Positions 11,712 through 24,239 are shown, counted from the stretch's first letter. The stretch: DNA of 64,000 nt from Stictocephala bisonia (GCA_035578905.1 JAQJVL010000419.1:186001-250000); one strand, 5' to 3'. Translations and numbers: made by a program. Notes: generated from the sequence alone by a model not told the origin.

Positions 11712-12920
11712 ATTACACACCGCATGCCTTTGGTTCCAGCCACCACCACAGTTGTAGACCGTACGGAGTAATCTGGCTACAGTTACATCGTGTCGCCCAT
11801 TACACACCGCATGCCTATTGGTTCCAGCCACCACCACAGTTGTAGACCGTACGCAGTAATCTGGCTACAGTTACATCGTGTCGCCCATTACCAGCGTTAT
11901 AGTTCATAACTCCAGCCATGGTTACATCGTGCCATCCATTACTAGCATATTGTTCATTTATCTAGCCATGGTTACTACGTGCTTGCTAATATCAGCGTAT
12001 AGTTCATACATCTGGCTTTGGTTACATCGTGCAAGTCATTACCAGTGACAGTTCATAACTTTAGCCATTGTTACTACATGCAGGCCATCACGAGCACATA
12101 GTTCATACATCTGACCATGGTTTCTTCGTGCCGGCCTTTACCAGCGTATAGTTAAAATCTCTGGTAATGGTTACATCATTCCGGCCATTACCAGCGTTTA
12201 GTTCATAACTCTGGTCATGGTTAGATCTTGCCGGCCATTACTAGCTTTTAGTACATACATCTGGCCATAGTTACATTTTGCCAGCAAATACCAGTGACAG
12301 ATTTTAACTCTGACCATGGTTTCATCGTTTTGGCCATTACCAGTGTATAGTTTACACATCTGTTCATGGTTACATCTACTTGGCAATTACCAGAAATAGT
12401 TCATAAATTACACCATTGTTACATCTTGCCGGCCATTACCAGCACATAGTTCAAACATGGCCGTATTTTAAACAGCTATAGTAACATAGGTCAACTGGCT
12501 TTGGTTACCACGTGCAGGCCATTAGGAGCGTATAGTTTATAACTCTTGCCATGGTTACATCGTGCCATCTTTTGCCAGCACATTGTTCATACATCTGGCC
12601 ACAGTTACAACGTGTCGTCCATTACCAGCGTATAGTTCACTGCCAACCACAGTTTAAATCTTGTCCCCCATTACTAGAACATTGTTTATACATGTGGCCA
12701 TGGTTACATCGTGCCATCCATTACTAGCACATAGTTCATAACTCTGCCCATGGTCACATAGTGCCGGCCATTACCAGCGTACAGTTCTTAACTCTGGCAT
12801 AAGGCCATGGTTACATCGTGCCATCCATTACTAGCACATAGTTCATAACTCTGCCCTTGGTCACATAGTGCCGGCCATTACTAGCACATAGTTCATAACT
12901 CTGCCCTTGGTCACATCGTT
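11712..12920 (-). repeat. 50-bp satellite, inverted block
   Basis: Reverse-complement units of the same family (for example ggttacatcgtgccatccat followed by taccagcgtatagttcat) continue for about 1.2 kb. They are more diverged from each other than the direct block. At the left edge an 87-bp segment starting attacacaccgcatgcct is present twice (11712 and 11799). The two blocks face each other across 0.9 kb of unique DNA. Confidence 0.9.
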
Positions 12921-13494
12921 TATTTTGAATAGTTGAATTATATCGGATACATGTTTTTACTGCTCTAACTAAAAGGATAGCTCTTTTATCCTTTAAATCA
13001 AGTTATTTTGATTAAAAATTAAATGTATTTGTCTTACATATTATATTGCTTGTACAGGCACATTCAACCCCTAAAATGGACCAGCTTGTTTTTTTTTTTT
13101 TTTTTTTTTTCATAGGCAAACTTGATTGCATTACAAAGTGGTTCAGTTAGTTTTTTAACTACTTCGTCCACGTTCCGTACGTAGCTAAGGGTATACGATA
13201 TAAAATTATTTTTAAAATACAATTGTTAGCCTCCTTTATGGCTACCTAAATTGACTAATTTGGCTTTGTTGATACATAACTCATCCACAAACATTGTGAT
13301 GCATTTTATTAATATTTGGAGAATATAGTGAACAAAACATACAAAACAAAATTTTTGAGTAAATCTATAAAATAAATTTAAGTCTATAAAAGACGTTTGT
13401 TCAATTATTGAGTTGAAATTTGTACAGTTATATTTTGCTGAGAAAGTAGATTAATAATGTACGTATTTTAGACTTCTGTGCTAAAATGAATACA
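12921..13494. other. AT-rich DNA with a poly(T) run
   Basis: Contains a T run of about 23 bases near 13088-13110. No gene seen. Confidence 0.4.
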
Positions 13495-13812
13495 CGAAAA
13501 ATGCGTACAGGATCAAGTTTTGACAGATGACGAGGGTAACCTATGACGTCACAACAATTAGATAGGCGAAAAATGCGTACAACTTTTAGGGCAAATGGAT
13601 CTTTTACAACAATTGAATTATATAAATGCGTTTACCTCTAAAATAAATATGAATGTCGCTTAGTTTCTTGGGATTGGAGAACCTAACCTAACCTAATTTC
13701 GCTGTACGCATCTTTCACGCCACCGGGGAGAATACTTACCCTCGTCAAATACCACTATTTCCTTCTGTACGCATATTTCGCTGTATGCATTTTTCGCTGT
13801 ACGCTTCTTTCG
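13495..13812. mobile_element. Foldback-like element built of converging 16-bp motifs
   Basis: The motif cgaaaaatgcgtacag occurs on the plus strand at 13495 and about 13566. Its reverse complement (ctgtacgcatatttcg and variants) occurs near 13702, 13765, 13781 and 13797. The inner segments tgacgagggtaa (13528-13539) and ttaccctcgtca (13736-13747) are also exact inverse complements. This suggests a small foldback or MITE-like repeat. The termini and any target duplication are not clear. The overlapping small open frames are not considered genes. Confidence 0.5.
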
Positions 13813-14069
13813 TGCCACCGCTAAAATTTACTGTAAATGAGGGAGTTATGTTCGTCAATAGAGTTTGCTGGCAGGGGGTAGTGAGAGGGGTGGGGAGGGG
13901 AACCCATTGCTTGTTTGTTAGTGAGGCAGGCTCTTTACCACTCCTAGCGACAGTTGCGATACAATTTAGAACTATATTCTTTTGAGTGCTCAACTGGGCG
14001 CCTGTATGAACACCCTCGACTAGGCAATAAATATGGGTGGATTGGAATCAACTTCCATTAGGGATAGTA

Positions 14070-14165
14070 CCAGCTATTTCCGAATTCACACCTCTGCAAA
14101 ACCAGTTTGATGTTAGCGAATCATTGTCCGAATTCACTCCCCGTGGCTTTACTGGAATATTTACG
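14070..14165 (+). repeat. Dispersed repeat, copy 1
   Basis: Contains gaattcacacctctg, then an agcgaatca segment, gtccgaattcac and ggaatattt in order. The same ordered blocks occur at 22528-22610, with about three quarters of bases matching by eye. Family unknown. Confidence 0.5.
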
Positions 14166-15580
14166 CTAAGATTAAGTTCATAGTTCGGAATGTCATTAGT
14201 ACTGTACTGAGGAGTTCTTTGGATTGTTTGTAATTATTTACTTTATGATCCCCATAAATTGTCCTGAATGTTTAATGATTACACATTTATTTCCAAATAA
14301 ATATTTATATATAAAATATGAGTTTACCCAACCCAATAACAGTTTTAGGGTTAAAAGTTACTCTATACAATTGTTTAGTTCTTTAAATAAAGAAAGGTCT
14401 ATTTAAGATATAACGATGCATTTATTACTAGGATGTCAAGAATATGTAGCTTTACCTGAGTTGGCGATAACTATTATCAATGTTAAATTTTCTATTTCAT
14501 TTACGGTTACTGTCTATAACTCTTCCTATAGGTACGTTGTTTATATCTTACATTGAATTCACAGTAGGCCTACTGTATTTTTACTGAGAACCTTATCAAA
14601 ATCACTAATGTTGTTTAATATTTATAATAAATCTCTTTAGGGTTGGATTCAAGGTAGAAATTACAGTTTGGTACGAAAAAAAAGAAAGACAAGTCATTAA
14701 GTAGCCTACTCATGTTACACGATGTAGCCTGGTTGACTGATGTAAGCGTGACGCGTGCCGGTATATGACGGCGTTACGTCCTCCCATGATGCGCGTACAG
14801 TAAAATGGCATTTTTACATTTATGCCTGTTAATTTGGAAAAATGTTTTTGCAAATAGTTTGGCGATATCGTATGTATTTATTTCTTAGATCTAAAAATTC
14901 CCTTTTCTAAGTTAACCCTCAACTATGTTACTTGCTTTATGCTTGTTTTTTATTATAGTTTGTACTCTACATGCAGAAAGTTGGGCTATGTTTACAACAA
15001 CAACCATTGTAGTGACATTATGGGATGTTTCCAAGTCCAAGCCATCAGATGGGAATTAGGATATTTTTGTGTCCTAAAATTAACTGTGCGTGGTTGGAGA
15101 TACCAATAAAGGGCTTCGAATGCAGTCGCCAACAACATCAATGGGGCTTAGCTCATAGCTGTGCAATGTTAGATAGAGCAGCGGAAGAGGAGGACGGCTT
15201 CGTGGAAGCAGAGCTGCGTAGTTGGTGCACTCAGGTTTCTACGATTTGACGCTTGAGTCGTCAGCGTGTTTACTGCAATTCTCTGAATCTCAAGTAAAAA
15301 GAGCTTATCAGACCAAGATGCTTCATGTCGCAATGCACACGCATACAGAGATGTTTGTTTTAGTTTGTTGCTACACTTAACAATAATATTATATGAAAAA
15401 GAAAATCTTTTATTTACGTCGTTATTTAGTTGTTAGCCTTTATTTGTATTAGAACCTTATTGTAATATTTAAGAATGCAACAAGACCATGACATTACGTA
15501 AAACACCTTTGACTATTTATATTAATTGTGATAAGTATTTAATGAAATGTTCCAGCGGGTTCCATGCTATTTGCGGTTCG
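14166..15580. other. Unique DNA, no supported gene
   Basis: Holds a 74-codon open frame (15025-15249) preceded by a pyrimidine-rich tract and a 'tgcag' at about 14970. I recognise no domain and cannot support it as an exon. A CpG-richer patch lies near 14740-14800. Confidence 0.35.
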
Positions 15581-17583
15581 CCCACTTGCGGCACACTACC
15601 ATTTACAGCACTGCTAATAAATTAAACCAGGGTTATTATTGTAATGGTAAAGGTTGACAGCTGTCACTTGCAAGAGATGTGCCACTTGCGGCACACTACC
15701 ATTTACAGCACTGCTAATAAATTAAACCAGGGTTATTATTGTAATGGTAAAGGTTGACAGCTGTCACTTGCAAGAGATGTGCCACTTGCGGCACACTACC
15801 ATTTACAGCACTGCTAATAAATTAAACCAGGGTTATTATTGTAATGGTAAAGGTTGACAGCTGTTACTTGCAAGGGATGTGCCACTTGCGGCACACTACC
15901 ATTTACAGCACTGCTAATAAATTAAACCAGGGTTATTATTGTAATGGTAAAGGTTGACAGCAGTCTCTTGCAAGAGATGTGCCACTTGCGGCACACTACC
16001 ATTTACAGCACTGCTAATAAATTAAACCAGGGTTATTGTTGTAATGGTAAAGGTTGACAGCTGTCACTTGCAAGAGATGTGCCACTTGCGGCAAACTACC
16101 ATTTACAGCACTCCTAATAAATTAAACCAGGGTTATTGTTGTAATGGTAAAGGTTGACAGCTGTCACTTGCAAGAGATGTGCCACTTGCGGCACACTACC
16201 ATTTGAGCACTCCTAATAAATTAAACCAATATTGTTGTAATGGTAAAGGTTGACAGCTGTCACTTGCAAGGGATGTGCCACTTGCAGCACACTACCATTT
16301 ATAGCACTCCTAATAAATTAAACCAGTATTATTGTTGTAATGGTAAAGGTTGACAGCTGTTACTTGCAAGGGATGTGCGACTTGCGGCACACTACCATTT
16401 ACAGCACTCCTAATAAATTAAACCAGTATTATTGTTGTAATGGTAAAGGTTGACAGCTGTTACTTGCAAGAGATGTGCGACTTGCGGCACACTACCATTT
16501 ACAGCACTCCTAATAAATTAAACCAGGGTTATTGTTGTAATGGTAAAGGTTGACAGCTGTCACTTGCAAGAGATGTGCCACTTGCGGCACACTACCATTT
16601 GAGCACTCCTAATAAATTAAACCAGGATATTGTTGTAATGGTAAAGGTTGACAGCTGTCACTTGCAAGGGATGTGCCACTTGCGGCACACTACCATTTAT
16701 AGCACTCCTAATAAATTAAACCAGTATTATTTTTGTAATGGTAAAGGTTGACAGCTGTCACTTGCAAGGGATGTGCCACTTGCGGCACACTACCATTTAT
16801 AGCACTCCTAATAAATTAAACCAGTATTATTTTTGTAATGGTAAAGGTTGACAGCTGTCACTTGCAAGGGATGTGCCACTTGCGGCACACTACCATTTAT
16901 AGCACTCCTAATAAATTAAACCAGTATTATTTTTGTAATGGTAAAGGTTGACAGCTGTTACTTGCAAGGGATGTGCCACTTGCGGCACACTACCATTTAT
17001 AGCACTCCTAATAAATTAAACCAGTATTATTTTTGTAATGGTAAAGGTTGACAGCTGTCACTTGCAAGGGATGTGCCACTTGCGGCACACTACCATTTAC
17101 AGCACTCCTAATAAATTAAACCAGGGTTATTGTTGTAATGGTAATGCTTGACAGCTGTCACTTGCAAGGGATGTGCCACTTGCGGCACACTACCATTTAC
17201 AGCACTCCTAATAAATTAAACCAGGGTTATTGTTGTAATGGTAATGCTTGACAGCTGTCACTTGCAAGGGATGTGCCACTTGCGGCACACTACCATTTAC
17301 AGCACTCCTAATAAATTAAACCAGGGTTATTGTTGTAATGGTAATGCTTGACAGCTGTCACTTGCAAGGGATGTGCCACTTGCGGCACACTACCATTTAC
17401 AGCACTCCTAATAAATTAAACCAGGGTTATTGTTGTAATGGTAATGCTTGACAGCTGTCACTTGCAAGGGATGTGCCACTTGCGCTACACTACCATTTAC
17501 AGCACTCCTAATAAATTAAACCAGGGTTATTGTTGTTGTATTGGTAAAGGTTGACAGCTGTCACTTGCAAGGGATGTGCCACT
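15581..17583 (+). repeat. 100-bp satellite, about 20 copies
   Basis: Units of exactly 100 bp at the left (15581, 15681, 15781, 15881...), with 96-100 bp variants later. Landmarks are gccacttgcggcacactacc, ctaataaattaaaccag and ggttgacagctgtcacttgc. The central tgacagctgtca is a perfect 12-bp palindrome, intact in most copies. Blocks of identical neighbours (for example 17080-17460) show recent local homogenisation. No coding potential. Confidence 0.98.
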
Positions 17584-17689
17584 AAAGATTAATATAATAA
17601 TTACATTTAACTCTTCCTTGGAAGTAGATAGTAAATTTATTAGTAGGCCTATACCTTGCAACTACCACATGTTATACATACACCTTACA

Positions 17690-18429
17690 ACTACATACAA
17701 GATACATTACATCGTGACAAAGGCAACACTCGTCTTGTAACTTTTTCTTCCATTACTTCACAGGCAAACAATTCCCTTTTAAAGATAGTTCGATTTAATA
17801 CAAATAATGTAGGCACATTGCTTTTAAAATAGAACATGATCCACCGGTACCAATGACCGCAATGTCTTCCAAAGGACAAGTTAGAGTATCCTCAAACTGG
17901 TAACCATCTCTAACACGAACAAAATTATGTAAAACACAGGCAGCTAGTAAATTTGTTCCACATATAGTGGATCCAAATCAACAGGTGTATGGAACACATT
18001 CCACTTGTTTGCAAGTATACCAAAGGCACATTCAACATAGCGACGACCCCTCGAGGGCCTATAATTGAACACTTTTTTACGTTAAGATTTTTTCTAGCAT
18101 AGGGTCATAGGACATGTTTGATCATGGAAAAAGCTTCATCGGCAAGAATAACATATGGTAGGGAAACTGAATTCTCCAAATTAGGCAATGGTTTGTTGTC
18201 TGGTACATTTAACTCATCACTGACTAACATGTGACTAAACATGAAACTGACCATGTTTCAAACGAGCTGCATTCAGGGGATGAACTCTAAATTTGCGTTT
18301 CCTCTTCTTTTTCAGAATAACTAGCAACAGGTCCTCCTCACTCATTGGAGCCATCCTGACAACTGAATTTGTCGTTGGTCGTTCAAGTGTGGCACCTTCC
18401 GCGACCAGGTCGCGTATAAAAATAGTCAC
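17690..18429 (-). pseudogene. Harbinger (HARBI1-type, DDE_4) transposase, internally deleted
   Basis: On the minus strand the start frame (18429-18235) contains KFRVHPLNAARLKHGQFH, the N-terminal hallmark of PIF/Harbinger transposases. The sequence then jumps to the last third of the catalytic domain: LPYVILADEAFSM (the conserved GDxAF region), PYARKNL, FNYRPSRGRRYVECAFGIL and LAACVLHNFV. The middle of the protein, with the first catalytic Asp, is missing. A stop in the codon before PYARK and at least two frameshifts add to the damage. Such enzymes cut and paste Harbinger DNA transposons with 3-bp target duplications; this copy is dead. Terminal repeats were not found. Confidence 0.85.
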
Positions 18430-20998
18430 GACGACTAGGTCGCCAAGTGTGGCCGTAGCCTAAGGTGGTCCGATACAGTCGCAGGACTGGTTTGATTAGA
18501 ATTTAAAGAATTAGGGGGTTTGTATTAACGATAAAAAGCATGTGAACCGGCAAACTGTTAACGCTTGAAGAATCGGTCATATTCATGTTGATATATGAGT
18601 AATAGGAAGAAACGATAAGGTGTTCTTTAGAAATGTGAATTGATAGACACTTTGTCATAATTAAATGTTTAGTTACGTGGTTACAGAGATTCCCTTTCAT
18701 TATCTCAAGAGATATAATATTTGTTTGATTATAATCAACACTAAATTTAAGACCTATAGCTGTATGTATGGAATAATACAAATATAAATGATTGTTCATT
18801 TAAAAAAATTAAAAATCAGCCTTACTCAAAAAGAAATGTGCCTTGAATATAGCAGTGTTGCCAATATTTTCAGCTAAACCACTGAATTTTATCTCAAATT
18901 TCTTGGATATGGTACAATATAAAATTGCTTATTATCAATTTATCCCACAACAAAGCACAGTAAACAGATTGTAACATAAATAATTATAAATCAGTTCGAT
19001 CCCAATTAGAGTCGTAACACATTTTAAGAGGGATCAGATGATAACCACCGGCTGTTCATTTGTCATTGGGATATTAATTAATTACACTTTGTAAGGAATA
19101 TTTGGCCTTAGTTAGTAACAATGACTACATTCGCTCATTTTCACTAATCATACTCATTTGAAATTCATATTCACCCATATCTTGACGATCGGCGTTTTAA
19201 GAATAAATAAACAAATAAAGATGAAACACAAAACACTCAATGCTTCAATTCTTAATCCACTCTTTCAAATCTTTAATTGTCCACTCTTAATCTTCCTGTG
19301 GGACTTTAGGCTGTTATCACAAGTAACCACTGCCATTGTTATACAAGGATTTGGACGTCCAGTAATTCATAACCTTTGTTGGATTAATTTAGAGACACAT
19401 AAAAGAATCATAATTATCTTAGTAAATACTACAAAAACAAATTTTTTAAATTCAATTTGTTAACGCTATGGAGATTTCCTTTCATCACGTCAAGAGATTT
19501 TTTTACAAGCAACACTAAATACATAAATACATTAGTTTGACATTTAATTTCAATGTATAGTTAACAGATAACTCCGAAAAATTAAAACTAGGTAGCAAAT
19601 GGGAGTCCGCCCGTCTTCCACTAGGCCGCAAGTGGGAGTCCGCCCGTCTTCCACTTAATATTTATATTTTATTTTAATTCAACAACAGAAGAAGTGGAAC
19701 AGAATGTTACAACCGTACCACGCTCGTCCTGTGATGTAATATGTACGAACAGCGCACAAACAACACTAGACTGTATGCAGATTATTTACAAATTATTTTA
19801 AAAAACTATATTTAATATTACAGTATGTTATTTGTCACAGTTGTAGAGCTTTGAAATACTGAGTTATAATTCTGAGCTAGGTTATATTGTAATTTTAAAA
19901 TAGCCCATTTCATTTTATTTTTGAGAATACTTTGACTAAATTGCGCGTCAGACTCATAACGTGATAAACTTTTTTGTAATTAAGTTCTAATCAATATCAC
20001 ATTTGTAAAGTTAATTCAATAAAATGAAAAAAGAAGGTTAATATTAATTGATGACTTATTTGATCTATTTGTCACATATTATCTTGCGCAATGATCACAA
20101 TTATCCATTGTTATTAATTTTACAATTTCATATTTTGTGCTTGTAACTACCGTTAATTTAGATTTTTTTTACGAAATGCAATTTACATATGGACATTTTC
20201 AGGACGGCCTCAACCACTGACTAAACAAATAGAGTGCCCAGGCCAAACAGTGAAGTGAATAACTCATGAACAAGCTAAATACTCGTAGTAATTACTAGTC
20301 AATAAAGTATTTGTTTGGAAATGAGGTGAATAAAAAAAGTATTTACTATTACTCGTGGATTTGCGGGTCTGCTCAGACCCATGCTACCACCTTTTACTAA
20401 AATGTCATTGCAAATATTTAAATATATTATTGTCACTTTTAATAGTCATACATATTTACGGATTCGTCATTTATATCATCCAAAGAAAGAAGCCACTTTA
20501 TGACTTAAGATGAGAATATTTTTTTATTGTTGTAAAACTTCATTTCATTTTTAACTTATTGAAAAACTTTGGATCACGATTGCAATTATAGAAGTATGCA
20601 ATGATCTAAACATACTTTGATACTTTTGTTCACATTTCTATTTATAGTTCTGGATGTGTAGTAATAATTATCTATTTCAATGATTCCACTTAATTCATAA
20701 AACTGTCGTAGCACTTTAAAAATGAATAAATATTGTATGGGCAATATTTTGTGAATGCAAAATAATGGGAATGAATTTTCATGATTTTTTAAAAAATTTA
20801 AAATATGCGCAAAAAGAAGTTTTGATTTATTCTTAATGTTTCAAATAAGTGATTTTCTTGCACTTCCCCAGCTCACAATTTCATATTGCATACGTGATTA
20901 AACTAGTGCAAAGAATAAATTCCTCAATATTTGTTGGTCACAAAAGTTTCTCAAGTAATACAATTTTCTGATTGAATATATAATTTGTTCATGCATCC
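18430..20998. other. AT-rich unique DNA with one short duplication
   Basis: At 19598-19655 a gggagtccgcccgtcttcca segment is repeated twice about 35 bp apart. Small open frames at 18503-18799 and 19158-19463 have no recognised domain. Otherwise I see nothing. Confidence 0.4.
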
Positions 20999-21125
20999 AA
21001 GGACATGTTCGTCCCGTGTACGTTTCGTGTTCGTCCCGTGTACGTCCCGTTTTCGTCCCGTGTACGTCCCGTGTTCGTCCCGTGTCGGCTTCCCGTGTTC
21101 GTTCCGTGTCGGCTTCCCGTCTCAA
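20999..21125. repeat. 11-bp minisatellite, about ten copies
   Basis: Unit gttcgtcccgt alternating with gtacgtcccgt, plus two 13-bp variants (gtcggcttcccgt) at the right end. CpG-rich in an AT-rich setting. Confidence 0.9.
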
Positions 21126-21139
21126 ACTACTCCAAGATA

Positions 21140-22080
21140 TTTATACAAGTTAACCTTCTTTATTTGACAGTTACATTTATTTTGCAGCTTACAGCTTTCT
21201 TTATGATATAAAAATGTTGAGGGAATATCAAATCCTCTTAGATAAAAATTTACATACTTTATCTTACTTACGTTAATCTGCATTCGATTTTTTGAACGCC
21301 AGATTCATAAAAGGGTAAAATCATATAATATTTGACAGTATAATAAATGCATGTCTTTATGAGAATAACAGAAGGCCACATTATACGCAAATGTACTTGG
21401 CATGCATGGTAGGTCTGTTGCAAAAGATCATTTATAAATGTCAGAAAGAGAGTAGCTTATAACACAGAGCCCTGAGGTACTCCTGTCTGTATTTTGAGTG
21501 GCTGGCTGAGACAACGTTCGATATGTACTTTTTACTTTCTGTTCATTAAAAACTTTGAAACCAACTCTGGTCAACATCTCTAACACCAGGTCTCTCCAAT
21601 TTATCAAGCAGAATTTCATTATTCTGCTTTTCTAAAGCAGATCAAAAGCTTTTCTAAAAATATAAATAAATCTGCGAGTTTTAGTTCCAATTCAAACTAT
21701 TGTATATTTGTTCAACAAAAACGTTTAATGCCTATCCAGTAGATTTTCCGTTGCAAAATCACATTGTTTTTGCCGATAAATGAGATTTTGTCTAAATACT
21801 TTACAAGTCACACTTTCATTAATTGTTCAATGATTTTGGTAAATTAATGATAAATAGGCTTAATGTTACTTACCGCTAAAGAGTTATTTTTCTTAAAGAT
21901 ATGTATCTTCACACTTGACTTCAGTCTTTCTGAAAAAAATCCTTGGCTAAAACCTAGATTAATTATATGAGCCAATAATGGAGAAATAATATCAGCAACA
22001 GCCTTTACAATTAGTGAGTATATGCGTGTAGATTTTTTTATTTTTTAGTGATTTTATCGGAGATTTAATTTCACTTATTG
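21140..22080 (-). pseudogene. LINE reverse transcriptase relic, minus strand
   Basis: Read on the minus strand from about 22050 the broken frames give HIINLGFSQGFFSERLKSS, a degenerate 'PI(Y)' block and TKIIEQLM, then LTRVGFKVFNEQKVK, VPQGSVL followed by a stop and LFLTFINDLL, and later a thumb-like stretch with MQINVSKIKYVNF. These follow the order of LINE reverse-transcriptase blocks. The YxDD box is not recognisable. The copy is heavily decayed and truncated at both sides. Confidence 0.7.
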
Positions 22081-22493
22081 TAACAGGTGCGATATAAAAT
22101 GAATGAACGGCTACTTGCTGGTCAGGTTGACCTAGAGCGCCTTGCGCTACTACTGGTTTGTCATGATGATATACATTATGAAATTGTAGTTAAAAATAGA
22201 ATATAAGTTGTGTAACTTACACTGCCCACAGGCCCCCACTACCAGTCACACCATCAACTCACAAGGTGGTGGTAGTTAGCACGCTACTGGAGTTATCGTC
22301 CTGTTATCAGCGAAGATGTTTGACGAGTCACGGGCTTCAAAGTTAGTGAGATGTTGGATATGTCAGTACTACTGGCCTACACAACCCCCCAACATCAACG
22401 CACAAGGGGGTCGTGACAGTGTCTGTCCACGCTACCGGACTGCCACTTGTTGTCGTCTGTCGACGAGGGGTGTGTTCAAATTCATGTGGCCCA
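22081..22493. repeat. SINE-like or composite dispersed repeat fragments
   Basis: Phrases such as tgacgagtcacgggcttcaa, actggcctacacaac and 'cacaaggtgg(t)...gt(g/a)...cacgctac' recur at 24785-25045, suggesting fragments of one dispersed family. The open frame 22316-22555 covers this repeat and has no domain. Confidence 0.5.
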
Positions 22494-22538
22494 TAAATTT
22501 GGATGTGGCTGTGGTACTAACAGCCACATCCAAATTTA
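22494..22538. repeat. Perfect 19-bp inverted repeat with 7-nt loop
   Basis: taaatttggatgtggctgt is followed by ggtacta and then its exact reverse complement. The right half also starts the dispersed repeat copy at 22528-22610. Confidence 0.95.
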
Positions 22539-22610
22539 CACCCCTGTCTAGCTAGGTAAATCTCAGCGAGTCAAAATGTCCAAATTCACACTCCCTGGTC
22601 AAACAGGAAT
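22528..22610 (+). repeat. Dispersed repeat, copy 2
   Basis: Same ordered blocks as 14070-14165: caaatttacacccctg, tcagcgagtca, gtccaaattcac and caggaatattt. Confidence 0.5.
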
Positions 22611-23795
22611 ATTTCAGCAAGCTTTTGGTTTTTACTGTATCTGCCTATGACAACTAAGTTTCAGACCTGCGTTGCAAACCCAACATCTCATTGCAACCAG
22701 TCGTGAGTTCTTTGTTGCTATCCCAATTACCTTTGAAGTAGTGCAAATTACACTATACTTAGCCTTCTTAAGAAGATTCAAGTACGTTGCAACATTTATT
22801 TTAAAAGCAGCTTGAATAATTTGTTTATTTGAAAGAAGAGTTTTTAATGAATAAGAACAAAGTTTCACCGATAAATTATTATGTGCAGCCACAAGTATAC
22901 ATTTAAAGTAGTAATAAACTTTATTTAGAAAAACGTTGTTTTATTTTTTGTTGTAAACTTAATTGCTTTTTTAATAAATATATGCTGCTTTTCAAAATGT
23001 TTACCGAAATGTTTATTCAGTACGAAAATTGTGGCAGTAGACCCAATTACATCAGGATGATATGCAAGTGATTATGAGTTGACACTGAGTATAACTGAGG
23101 TTTACTAATAGCAAGTGGATGTATAGTCTTCTAAGTATCTAGTAAGCTGAAAGACAAATAATTCTCAAGAAATAGCAATATTTCGACAGTGTTTATATGA
23201 GATAGAAAGTCAATGACTTCTTCCTTTGCCCCAGCTGTATGAAAACTGTTGTATATGTACTTAACATTATTTATTTGGGTCCTTGGGCATAAAAGCATAT
23301 ATTATATAAGTTCAAAGTACCACATCAAGACAGATAGTATCAGTAGTTATAGATAAGGTAAGTTGTATGATGTAAAAACATTAGTGTTACAACTTACAAC
23401 TGACGCTTTCTTTAGGGGGGAAATTATGGCTGTCGATTTTGTTATTAAGATATAATCTTTTTCCTAATACGCAACCAAAAGAAAGTACAGTAATCATACA
23501 ATTTTTTTGCTAGTTTAAATAAAAATTAAAGAATTAAATAAAACTTAAATAAACAATACTGCTATACTACAGCCTTGTTATGATCAACTGTCTGCAGAGG
23601 CCTCACGGTTGGTCTCTTCGTAACGTGAGAGAGATTTACCCTAAAGGGATCAATAGTGTGTTTGAGAATTTCTTTAGTTAGCGTTGACGTAAACTGTTTT
23701 CCCTTGGATGTACAGTCCAGTCCAAAAGGATTGAAGCAGAGCCTAGGGGCGTGTATTTTGACAAACTGTGAAATCAAATAGAATTGGTTGATAGG
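22611..23795. other. AT-rich unique DNA, nothing recognised
   Basis: A phrase near 23580-23610 (actgtctgcagaggcctcac) resembles the LINE segment at 36085-36110, so 23560-23780 may be a small, badly decayed LINE piece. This is tentative. Confidence 0.35.
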
Positions 23796-23910
23796 GATGT
23801 GAATTTGGATGTTGCTGCTGGTCCCCTAATGGGGAGAGCACGCCCGTTGATGGGTCCCGGGGTTCGAGGATAATGAGTTGCCAGGCTGATCAGCAGTTGC
23901 TCTTGCGCGC
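23796..23910 (+). repeat. tRNA-derived SINE-like fragment
   Basis: gagcacgcccgttgatgggt followed by ggggttcgaggataatgagt resembles the A-box and B-box layout (GGTTCGA core) of tRNA-derived SINEs, and it matches the repeat at 24797 and 24950. No complete tRNA fold is present. Confidence 0.5.
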
Positions 23911-24239
23911 ATTAGATACCATCGTAATTTGCACAACCTGTGGCCAATATATTTGTTAGGATTTTAACGTATCTATTACATTAAGTAAAGATATATATTA
24001 TTGTTTAGCCTTCTTTTAAGACGAAATTTAATAAATAAAAAAATTGGAACCTATTTCTATCACACAAATATGCTAGAATCCAATTCAATTTGAATTAGTG
24101 AATAAAAATTCGACTGTGTTAAATATTGGCATCGATATAGCTACACAAATTACCATCATAATTAATTATTTAAATTAATATTTCGTTAATATTTAAAAAT
24201 CAAAACTACCAAAACTAAATCTCTTAGACATTTTTTTGT

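Noticed and set aside
14224..15249. Small open frames in unique DNA (14224-14406, 15025-15249)
   Set aside because: Short, without domains, and no splice or promoter support; such frames are expected by chance.
15581..17583. CRISPR-like array (regular repeats)
   Set aside because: The whole 100-bp unit is repeated without unique spacers, and the setting is an animal genome; it is a satellite.
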